Below, one piece after another: positions 16,770-23,159 of a DNA stretch of 64,000 nt; within the stretch, counting starts at the first letter, position 1, and each line of letters begins with the position of its first letter. Below the pieces are notes generated by a model. It saw nothing but the letters and a program-made list of their open reading frames with translations, had not been told where the DNA came from and ran no database searches. The stretch comes from CAVQKZ01 sp963837325 (GTDB taxonomy: Bacteria > Actinomycetota > Actinomycetes > Mycobacteriales > Jatrophihabitantaceae). The position numbers and the translations under genes are program-made. Where the stretch lies: positions 1,550,001 to 1,614,000 of the forward strand of contig CAWIMV010000001.1 of the NCBI GenBank assembly GCA_963837325.1, given 5' to 3'.

Positions 16770-17438
16770 TCAGGCCGGCTGCGCCTCCCGCGGCGTGACC
16801 GTGGGCGAGCGTGGGCTCTGACCGCCGGCGGCGGCGGGCAGGCCGGCGAGCAGGACGGCCAGATCGGCGGCTATCGACGCCGCGTTGGCCGGGCTGAGCA
16901 GGTAGGAGGCCAGCCAGCGCAGCACCGTTTCGGTGCCGCCACGCTCCTGCGCGGTCAGGGTGGCGTCAACACCCTCGCGGGCGATACGCCAGCCTTCGGC
17001 CGAACCGTCGATGCGGCCGAGGACGGCCAGCGTGCCCGGTTCGAGACGGGCGAGAGCACGCAGCAACGGATGGCTGGCCAGTGCATTCGCGGCGCCGCCG
17101 AGCGCGTCGGTCAATGGCTGTCCGGCGAATTCGTCGACCAGCCTGGTGATCTCGTCGACGAGCAGGGCCGACAGGACGGCTTCGCGAGTGCGGAAGTGGT
17201 TGTACAGCGTCGCCTTGGCCACACCCGCCGCCGACGCGACTTGCGCCATCGTGATCTTCGTGCCGTTGACCTCGACGCTGCGGCGGGCTCCCTCGAGCAG
17301 GGCGGCGCGGGTGCGATTCATCGCGTTGCCCGCGCGCGACCGCGTCCCGGCGGCGCGGACCGGCGCGGCTGACGCGATCTCCGGCGTGACCGTCGTCGGC
17401 CGGAAGAGCGTGTCGAACAGCGGGTCGCGAGCGGTCAC
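16770..17438 (-). CDS. TetR family transcriptional regulator
   Basis: A 222-residue repressor-type protein with a TetR N-terminal helix-turn-helix at about 63-82 (MAQVASAAGVAKATLYNHF) and an unassigned ligand-binding C-terminus. The first 40 residues are unusual; an in-frame Met at residue 40 (MNRTRAALLEGARR) could be the real start. It lies between clgR and pspA, 91 bp before pspA, and may regulate pspA or an unlinked target. The ligand cannot be predicted. Confidence 0.88.
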   Translation of the reverse strand: MTARDPLFDTLFRPTTVTPEIASAAPVRAAGTRSRAGNAMNRTRAALLEGARRSVEVNGTKITMAQVASAAGVAKATLYNHFRTREAVLSALLVDEITRLVDEFAGQPLTDALGGAANALASHPLLRALARLEPGTLAVLGRIDGSAEGWRIAREGVDATLTAQERGGTETVLRWLASYLLSPANAASIAADLAVLLAGLPAAAGGQSPRSPTVTPREAQPA

Positions 17439-17552
17439 GGCCGGCCTCGGGCGCGCAATGCGGTCATGCTCGCGAAATTACCCCCGCCGTGCGGTCGCGG
17501 GGGGACGACTCGCAGCCGGCACGAAACCCTGTGACTGGTGTTACTGGTGGTG

Positions 17553-17906
17553 TCAGGCCGCGACGGTGGGCAACGCGCGGACCTGCGGGCCCATGGCCTC
17601 GCCTCCCGGAGCGACGCTGATGCGAGCCGACCCGGCGCCGGGCATGGCCGCGATCCGACCACCGGCGAGCTTCTCCTCGCGGCGCAGCGTGGTGCTGACC
17701 TCCCAGAACACGTCGGACAGTTCGACGTCCAGCGCGCCGCAGATAGCGGCCAAGAGCTCCGATGAGGGTTCCTTCTGGCCCCGCTCGACCTCGGACAGAT
17801 AGCCGAGGCTGACGCGGGCGCTGGCGGAAACCTCACGCAGGGTGCGGCGTTGGCGCAGGCGCAGGCCGCGGAGGGTCTCACCAATCACTTGGCGAAGCAC
17901 TGGCAT
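17553..17906 (-). CDS. clgR: ClgR-type XRE transcriptional regulator
   Basis: ClgR activates clp protease and stress genes in actinobacteria. The 117-residue protein has a helix-turn-helix at about 18-42 (REVSASARVSLGYLSEVERG) and ends in Val-Ala-Ala, the C-terminal degron type by which ClgR is degraded by ClpCP. Its start has AGGGGGT upstream. A near-palindromic ClgR box (18008-18024) and a -10 box (17964-17969) lie upstream, consistent with autoregulation. The usual neighbours cinA-pgsA (upstream) and pspA (downstream) support the assignment. Confidence 0.92.
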   Translation of the reverse strand: MPVLRQVIGETLRGLRLRQRRTLREVSASARVSLGYLSEVERGQKEPSSELLAAICGALDVELSDVFWEVSTTLRREEKLAGGRIAAMPGAGSARISVAPGGEAMGPQVRALPTVAA

Positions 17907-17963
17907 CGGGATGACCCCCTGTCTGGGAACGCTCGGCTCGGTGAAGCAACGACAGTGCCTGCC

Positions 17964-17969
17964 ACGTTA
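17964..17969 (-). promoter_or_regulatory. Predicted -10 box of clgR
   Basis: TAACGT on the minus strand, with GTTCGC at the -35 position 17 bp upstream. The predicted start near 17957 leaves a leader of about 50 nt and places the ClgR box centre near -59. Confidence 0.45.
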
Positions 17970-18007
17970 CCGGCCCGGCACCAACTGCGAACGACCAACC
18001 ATTTCCC

Positions 18008-18024
18008 GTCCGCTCTCAGCGAAC
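18008..18024. promoter_or_regulatory. Predicted ClgR operator
   Basis: GTCCGCTCTCAGCGAAC is a 17-bp near-perfect palindrome (6 of 7 arm positions). On the clgR strand its core reads CGCTGAGAGCG, which fits the published ClgR core CGCYNANRGCG. It overlaps the cinA stop codon and lies about 100 bp before the clgR start. Confidence 0.6.
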
Positions 18025-18504
18025 GTAACGATCCGGCCACTGCTCGCATTCCGCGACGAGCAACTCCAGGCACGCGTGCACAGCTGCTGCCCGGATTTCC
18101 GCCCGGCCGCCAGCGAAGACCGAGGCTGCCGTCGCGTCGCGGTGGGGGCCGGCAACGGCCGCGAACACCGTTCCGACCGGCTTGCCGTCCTGAGCATCGG
18201 GTCCGGCCACGCCCGTCACGCCCAAGCCGAGCGTCGCACCCAGACGAACACGGGCACCGTGCGCCAATTCCAGCGCTACGTCAGCATCGACCGCGCCCCG
18301 CTCGGCCAGCAAGCTCGGACTGACCCCGGCCAGCGTCGCCTTGAGATCGGTCGCATAGACCACCAGACCGCCCCGGAACGTCGCGCTCGCTCCGGCGGTA
18401 TCGGTCAGCGCGGCGCTGAGCAAACCTCCGGTCAGGGACTCGGCCACCGCGACCGTTGCGCCCAACTCGTCCAGCCGTGCGTGCACCTGCGCGGACGTGG
18501 TCAT
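18016..18504 (-). CDS. cinA: CinA C-terminal nicotinamide-nucleotide amidohydrolase
   Basis: A stand-alone CinA-C (PncC) domain, which deamidates NMN to NaMN in pyridine-nucleotide salvage. The 162 residues include the family motifs AVAESLTGGLLSAALT near 15-30, GGLVVYATDLK and LGLGVTGVAGPD near 105-116. There is no N-terminal molybdopterin-type domain, as usual in actinobacteria. The ATG at 18504 overlaps the pgsA stop (ATGA), so the two are translationally coupled in the rimO-pgsA-cinA operon. The ClgR operator sits over its stop codon. Confidence 0.94.
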   Translation of the reverse strand: MTTSAQVHARLDELGATVAVAESLTGGLLSAALTDTAGASATFRGGLVVYATDLKATLAGVSPSLLAERGAVDADVALELAHGARVRLGATLGLGVTGVAGPDAQDGKPVGTVFAAVAGPHRDATAASVFAGGRAEIRAAAVHACLELLVAECEQWPDRYVR

Positions 18505-19121
18505 GCGGTGACGCGGGCCGACCGGCCGCCGCGGCGAAGGCGCAGCGCCCGGGCCACGTAGTCGACGCCGGTTGCGAGCGCGACCACGATGGCGGCGAGC
18601 ATGATCACCCACGCCAGTGCGTGCAGGCCGCCCGACAACGGCAGCACGAACAGCCCGATCGCCACCCCCTGCAGCAGGGTCTTCACCTTGCCGCCGCGGC
18701 TCGCGGCGAGCACACCGTGCCGGATCACCCAGAATCGCAGCATCGTGACGCCGACCTCTCGGACCAGAATGAGCACCGTCACCCACCACGGGAGCTCGCT
18801 GAGCACGGACAGGCCCACCAGCGCCGCGCCGACAAGCGCCTTGTCGGCAATCGGGTCGGCCAGCTTTCCGAACTCGGTCACCAGGTTGCGGCGACGCGCG
18901 ATCTCACCGTCGAGGCGATCGGTGACCGAGGCGACCGCGAACACGGCCCAGGCCGCGATCCGCCAGCCGGTGACATGCCCGTCGCCGTGGAACAGGACCA
19001 CGACGAACACCGGGACGAGCAGCAGCCGGAACAGAGTCAGTGCGTTCGCGGCGTTCCACGCCGACGCCTTGCTCGGCGGGTCGGCGATCGGGTCGGTCGT
19101 GACCGGCGGCGTCTTCACCAT
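18501..19121 (-). CDS. pgsA: CDP-diacylglycerol-glycerol-3-phosphate 3-phosphatidyltransferase
   Basis: PgsA makes phosphatidylglycerophosphate, the precursor of phosphatidylglycerol and cardiolipin. The 206-residue polytopic protein carries the full CDP-alcohol phosphotransferase motif D-x2-DG-x2-AR-x8-G-x3-D-x3-D: Asp68, Asp71, Gly72, Ala75, Arg76, Gly85, Asp89 and Asp93. It overlaps the 3' end of rimO by 7 bp and the start of cinA by 4 bp. Confidence 0.94.
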   Translation of the reverse strand: MVKTPPVTTDPIADPPSKASAWNAANALTLFRLLLVPVFVVVLFHGDGHVTGWRIAAWAVFAVASVTDRLDGEIARRRNLVTEFGKLADPIADKALVGAALVGLSVLSELPWWVTVLILVREVGVTMLRFWVIRHGVLAASRGGKVKTLLQGVAIGLFVLPLSGGLHALAWVIMLAAIVVALATGVDYVARALRLRRGGRSARVTA

Positions 19122-20512
19122 GGCGCTCCGTCGACCGTCGCGACAAGGTCGATGCCTTCGGCGTCGATCACGGTTGCCGCGACGAACTGACCTCGCCGGA
19201 TCAGGCCGGTGGTGCCGACGAGCCGCGTGGTGCCGTCCACCTCGGGCCCCTGATGCGCCGCTCGGCCCATTACCTCGTCTCCGGTCTGCTCGACCAGGAC
19301 ATCGACCGTCCTGCCCACCCGGTCTTCGGCGCGCTGGCTCATCAGCTCCTCGGTCAGCGCGGAGACCCGCGCGACGCGCGCGTTGATCACGTCGGGAGCG
19401 AGCTTGTCCTCGAAGCCGGCCGCGTCGGTGCCCTCCTCATCGGAGTAGCCGAAGACACCGACGACATCGAGGCGCGCCTCGCTCAGGAAGCGCTCCAACT
19501 CAGCGAGGTCGGCCTCGGTCTCGCCGGGGAAGCCGACGATGACGTTGCTGCGCGCACCCGCGTCAGGAGCGAGCGCATGCACTCGGGCCAGCAGATCCAG
19601 GAACGACTCAGTCGCACCGAAGCGCTTCATGCGGCGCAGCACCGGTGCACTGGCGTGCTGGAACGACAGATCGAAGTAGGGCGCCACTCCCGGCGTGGTC
19701 GCCAGCGTCTCGAGCAGCGAAGGCCGCAGCTCAGCCGGCTGCAGATATGAGACGCGGATCCGTTCGATGCCGTCGACGGCGGCCAGTTCCGGAAGCAGTC
19801 GCTCGAGCGCGCGAAGGTCGCCGAGGTCCTTGCCGTACGACGTCGAGTTCTCGCTGACCAGTACCAGCTCCCGCGCCCCGGTCGAGGCCAGCCAGCGCGC
19901 CTCGGCCTGCACCTCGCCAGGCGGGCGGGACACGAACGAGCCGCGGAAGGACGGGATGGCACAGAACGAGCAGCGCCGGTCGCAGCCGCTCGCCAGTTTC
20001 AGGTACGCCACCGGCGAGTCGTCGAGTCGGGTCCGGGCCAGCCCTGACGGCAGCCAGGCATGACCGGGCACGGCCACGTCGCTCACGGCGGCCGGGCGCT
20101 GCGCCGGCGCCACCGGCAGCAGCAGACGCCGATCGCGGGGCTGGTGCGTGGCGATCGGCCGTCCGGCGGCGACGTCGTCCAGTCGGGCGGCGATGTCGGC
20201 GTAGGAGTCGAAGCCGAGCACCGCGTCGGCCTCACTCAGCGAGTCGGCCAGTTCGGCCCCGTAGCGCTCGGCCAGACAGCCGAGGGCGACGACCTTCTTG
20301 CCGGTGTCGGCGGCCGCCAGGACCGTATCGATCGAGTCCTTCTTGGCCGAGTCGATGAAGCCGCAGGTGTTGACGACGACCACGTCGGCGTCCGCGGCGT
20401 CGCTCAGCGCCCAGCCCCCAGCGCCCAGTCGGCCGGCCAGCTCTTCGGAATCGACCTCGTTGCGAGCGCACCCGAGGGTGACCAGGGCGACCCGGCGAGA
20501 CGGCTGTGACAC
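19115..20512 (-). CDS. rimO: Ribosomal protein uS12 methylthiotransferase RimO
   Basis: RimO is a radical-SAM enzyme that methylthiolates the conserved Asp of ribosomal protein S12. Of its 465 residues, Cys15, Cys50 and Cys79 bind the auxiliary cluster and GCDRRCSFC (Cys177, Cys181, Cys184) is the radical-SAM motif; a TRAM domain follows near 395-460. It is distinguished from MiaB by VTLGCARNEVDSE at the N-terminus. GTG start at 20512 with TAACCT 6 bp upstream suggests a leaderless transcript. First gene of the rimO-pgsA-cinA operon. Confidence 0.97.
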   Translation of the reverse strand: MSQPSRRVALVTLGCARNEVDSEELAGRLGAGGWALSDAADADVVVVNTCGFIDSAKKDSIDTVLAAADTGKKVVALGCLAERYGAELADSLSEADAVLGFDSYADIAARLDDVAAGRPIATHQPRDRRLLLPVAPAQRPAAVSDVAVPGHAWLPSGLARTRLDDSPVAYLKLASGCDRRCSFCAIPSFRGSFVSRPPGEVQAEARWLASTGARELVLVSENSTSYGKDLGDLRALERLLPELAAVDGIERIRVSYLQPAELRPSLLETLATTPGVAPYFDLSFQHASAPVLRRMKRFGATESFLDLLARVHALAPDAGARSNVIVGFPGETEADLAELERFLSEARLDVVGVFGYSDEEGTDAAGFEDKLAPDVINARVARVSALTEELMSQRAEDRVGRTVDVLVEQTGDEVMGRAAHQGPEVDGTTRLVGTTGLIRRGQFVAATVIDAEGIDLVATVDGAPW

Positions 20513-20518
20513 GTGAGC

Positions 20519-20524
20519 AGGTTA
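20519..20524 (-). promoter_or_regulatory. -10 box for leaderless rimO operon
   Basis: TAACCT on the minus strand, 6 bp before the GTG start of rimO. Transcription would start on the first base of the GTG. Confidence 0.55.
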
Positions 20525-20600
20525 CCCGCGGCGGCGGGCCGGACCAGCCCATGTGCGAGTCAGTGCAACAGTTGGCTCCTATGACCGCGTCTTGTCTTGC

Positions 20601-21143
20601 GTGATCACGTTGCCGAGGCCCGAGGACGCGCCGCTGCGACCACGCACGACGACGCTGTCGGAAATGGCCCGCTGTTCTGGGCTGGAGCTGCTCCGGTTCG
20701 CGTACCTCCTCTGCGGCGACAGATACCGGGCCGAAGATCTGCTGCAGGACGTCCTGCTTGCGATGTACCGACGTTTCGGCGACGACATGCCCCTGGACAA
20801 TCCAGTCGCTTATGCACGACGGGCACTCGTCAACGCGAATGTCAGCCGGGCCCGGCGGGCATCGAGTTCTGAGGTCGTCCTCGATGTGCTCGGCGACGCC
20901 ACCGCCGCCGACCGCGAGGACCCGGCTGAGCGCGACTCGTTGTGGCAGGCGCTGCGCCGCCTGCCGATCCGCCAGCGCACCGTGCTCGTCCTGCGCTTCT
21001 ACGAGGACGCCACGGATGCCGACATCGCGGCGTTGCTCGGCTGCCGCCGCGGCACGGTGCGCAGCCTGGCCTCACGGGCGCTGGCCGTGCTCCGCGACGA
21101 TCCCACGCTCGCTATCGACGCACCGGAAGGAGGCGCGCGATGA
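20601..21143 (+). CDS. SigE-family ECF RNA polymerase sigma factor
   Basis: An extracytoplasmic-function sigma factor of the actinobacterial SigE-like family. Region 2 has LLRFAYLLCGDRYRAEDLLQ, then LAMYRRFGD; region 4 has LRRLPIRQRTVLVLRFYEDATDADIA and ends with GTVRSLASRAL. The start is uncertain. GTG at 20601 gives 180 residues; a longer in-frame GTG at 20553 would overlap the rimO promoter area. The next gene overlaps it by 4 bp (ATGA), the usual arrangement for a sigma factor and its membrane regulator. Confidence 0.85.
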   Translation: MITLPRPEDAPLRPRTTTLSEMARCSGLELLRFAYLLCGDRYRAEDLLQDVLLAMYRRFGDDMPLDNPVAYARRALVNANVSRARRASSSEVVLDVLGDATAADREDPAERDSLWQALRRLPIRQRTVLVLRFYEDATDADIAALLGCRRGTVRSLASRALAVLRDDPTLAIDAPEGGAR

Positions 21144-22261
21144 CCGACCTGGATCAGGCCCTGCGCGCGATGCTTCATGAGCGGGCCTCCGACATCACCA
21201 CCGTCCCGGCCGACTTCAGCGACCTCGACAGCCTCGAGATCCTCAACGGCGGAGCTGACAGTGCTGCTCACCACCGAGCGCGCTGGTGGACGTTCGCGGC
21301 CGCCGCGGCGCTCGTGGCCCTCGTCGTCGGCGTGACCGTCGCGGTGCGCGATCGCGACACCGGGCGCCCACAGCCGGTGGCACCGATAACCAGCCATCCC
21401 CACCCGACGCCCACTCCGACTGCCCCGCGGCGCCCGTCCGGAGCGACCCTGCGCTGGTCGTTCGCCTTGGCCGTACCGCCGGGTTACCAACTGATGGACC
21501 GCGCGCTCACTGCCGGGTTCCAGTCGGTCGACCTGCGTAAGGTCGACGATCCCGATGCCGTCGGATGCTGCGGCAGTCTCCCGCGAACGGTCTTCGTGAC
21601 CTTGTATCGGGCGGGCGCCTTCCACGCCGACGGCACGCGAAGTGGCACGCCCGTCGACGTCAACGGCCAACGGGGCTACTACGGCATTCGCCCCGCCGGG
21701 CCTTGGGACGGCATCGTTCCCGTGTCACACAAGTCGCTGCCGACCGTCTCCTGGGAATACGCACCGAACTCCTGGGCGGTTGTGCGGGCCACGACGCCTA
21801 CCACCCAAGCGGTCAAGCAACTACTCCTGGTGGCTCGTGCGGTCATCCCGCACCGAACATCGGCGATAAGGCTGCCGCTGCGATTCGGGTACGTGCCGGC
21901 AAGCCTGCGCACGGTGCAGGCGTCGTACAACCTGCCCGAGAACTACGGAACCACCGTGGCCATCGCTGACGGGGCCCTGGGTGAGGAGACGACGGATTCG
22001 CTGAACATCCAGGTATGGCGCGACGCCGGCCCGCATGAGGGAATGGCCGGGGCCAAGCCGGTGACGGTGGGCGGGCGGTCCGGCCGGCAGACCCCGGACG
22101 GCGCGGTATCGGTCCTGGTCGGGCGCCGCGACGTCGTGATCGGGCTCGACGGCCCACATCGGTCGGCCGCGACGTTCGCGAAGATCCTCGCCTCAGTGCA
22201 CTGGGCAACCGACCCGAGCGACACATCGACGTGGCTCGACGCGACGACGCTCGTGCCTTAG
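21140..22261 (+). CDS. Membrane protein, possible anti-sigma partner
   Basis: A 373-residue protein with a cytoplasmic N-terminus of about 48 residues, one TM helix at 49-69 (WWTFAAAAALVALVVGVTV), a Pro/Thr-rich linker and a large outside domain with a CC pair (VGCCGSLPR). ATG at 21140 has AAGGAGG upstream and overlaps the sigma stop. The layout is that of an anti-sigma or sensor partner, but the N-terminus lacks a clear zinc-binding HxxxCxxC anti-sigma motif. No known domain is recognised in the outer part, so the role is inferred from context only. Confidence 0.75.
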   Translation: MTDLDQALRAMLHERASDITTVPADFSDLDSLEILNGGADSAAHHRARWWTFAAAAALVALVVGVTVAVRDRDTGRPQPVAPITSHPHPTPTPTAPRRPSGATLRWSFALAVPPGYQLMDRALTAGFQSVDLRKVDDPDAVGCCGSLPRTVFVTLYRAGAFHADGTRSGTPVDVNGQRGYYGIRPAGPWDGIVPVSHKSLPTVSWEYAPNSWAVVRATTPTTQAVKQLLLVARAVIPHRTSAIRLPLRFGYVPASLRTVQASYNLPENYGTTVAIADGALGEETTDSLNIQVWRDAGPHEGMAGAKPVTVGGRSGRQTPDGAVSVLVGRRDVVIGLDGPHRSAATFAKILASVHWATDPSDTSTWLDATTLVP

Positions 22262-22294
22262 GACGCAGGTCCGGATACACGTCACGCGGTTCGC

Positions 22295-22300
22295 TAACGT
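22295..22300 (+). promoter_or_regulatory. -10 box for argA
   Basis: TAACGT with 7 bp to the GTG start at 22308; no Shine-Dalgarno sequence is visible, so a leaderless mRNA is likely. Confidence 0.5.
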
Positions 22301-22307
22301 TTTGGAC

Positions 22308-22817
22308 GTGTCCACTACCGACGTCCTAGTGCGCCGAGCCCGCACGTCTGACGTACCGGCGATCAAGCGCATCGTCGACATCTACGCGGGCTCGGGTCGC
22401 AAGCTGCTGGCCAAGGAGCTCGTCGCGCTCTACGAGGACGTGCCGGACTTCCAGGTCGCCGACGTCGACGGCGAGGTGCTCGGCTGCGGCGCCCTGCACG
22501 TGTTGTGGGCCGATCTGGGCGAGGTCCGCACCGTGGCCGTTGACCCGGATCACCGCGGCCGCGGCATCGGGGCGGCCATCCTGAGCTCACTCATCCATAC
22601 CGCTCGCGAGCTGGGCCTGACCCGGTTGTTCGCGCTGACCTTCCATACCGAGTTCTTCGCGCGGCACGGCTTCACCGAGATCGAGGGCACGCCGGTCGAC
22701 CCGGACACCTACGACGCGCTGCGGCGTTCCTATGACCCAGGCGTGGCCGAGTTCCTGGCCCTCGAATACGTCAAACCGAACACTCTGGGCAATACGCGAA
22801 TGTTGCTCAAGCTGTAA
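22308..22817 (+). CDS. argA: Amino-acid N-acetyltransferase, short ArgA type
   Basis: A single-domain GNAT protein that acetylates glutamate, the first step of arginine synthesis in actinobacteria that use this short ArgA (Rv2747-like). The acetyl-CoA loop is VAVDPDHRGRGIGAAIL near 83-99, and TFHTEFFARHGFTEIEG near 120-136 is typical of the subfamily. GTG at 22308 gives 169 residues. Its place between pgsA-rimO and ftsK matches the M. tuberculosis map. Confidence 0.88.
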   Translation: MSTTDVLVRRARTSDVPAIKRIVDIYAGSGRKLLAKELVALYEDVPDFQVADVDGEVLGCGALHVLWADLGEVRTVAVDPDHRGRGIGAAILSSLIHTARELGLTRLFALTFHTEFFARHGFTEIEGTPVDPDTYDALRRSYDPGVAEFLALEYVKPNTLGNTRMLLKL

Positions 22818-22889
22818 CACGCGGCACCGCGCGCCTCACGTGTCACACCGGAACCGGGCATTACGGTCCGTGGTACGGAGGTGATAACT

Positions 22890-23063
22890 GTGACCACTGC
22901 AGATCGGATCGACCCGGTCGGGTACCGCTCTTGGGCCGCGCCCGTCGTCATTGTCGACGACGACGCCAAGGACTACGTCGGCCAACATCGTCAGCCCGGC
23001 CGTAGGTCGTTCTCGCTGCACCGAATGTTCTACTCCGCGCAGCATCGCGCGCGCGGGCGCTGA
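22890..23063 (+). CDS. Small protein of unknown function (57 aa)
   Basis: A GTG at 22890 follows GGAGGTGA with a 5-nt spacer, among the strongest ribosome-binding sites in the window. The 57-residue product is basic at the C-terminus (HRQPGRRSFSLHRMFYSAQH then RARGR) with a short hydrophobic VVIVDDDAKDY in the middle, no cysteines and no TM helix. I do not recognise a family. It converges on ftsK and is 72 bp downstream of argA. Confidence 0.65.
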   Translation: MTTADRIDPVGYRSWAAPVVIVDDDAKDYVGQHRQPGRRSFSLHRMFYSAQHRARGR

Positions 23064-23079
23064 CATACGCTGCTTTCGC

Positions 23080-23120
23080 CGGTGGCCACCGTCCTGCTCA
23101 CGAGCGGGATAGGTGGCCAC
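23080..23120. repeat. Two copies of palindrome GTGGCCAC between convergent genes
   Basis: GTGGCCAC occurs at 23080-23087 and 23113-23120, 33 bp apart. The copies can pair with each other or fold individually. They sit between the small gene and the ftsK stop and could be a bidirectional terminator, though no T-tract is present. Confidence 0.4.
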
Positions 23121-23159
23121 TTGGCATGTCCGCACTCGTTATAGGTAACGCGCGGATGC

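Noticed and set aside
23064..23159. Strong intrinsic terminator between the small gene and ftsK
   Set aside because: The GTGGCCAC palindromes are present but no T-run follows on either strand.
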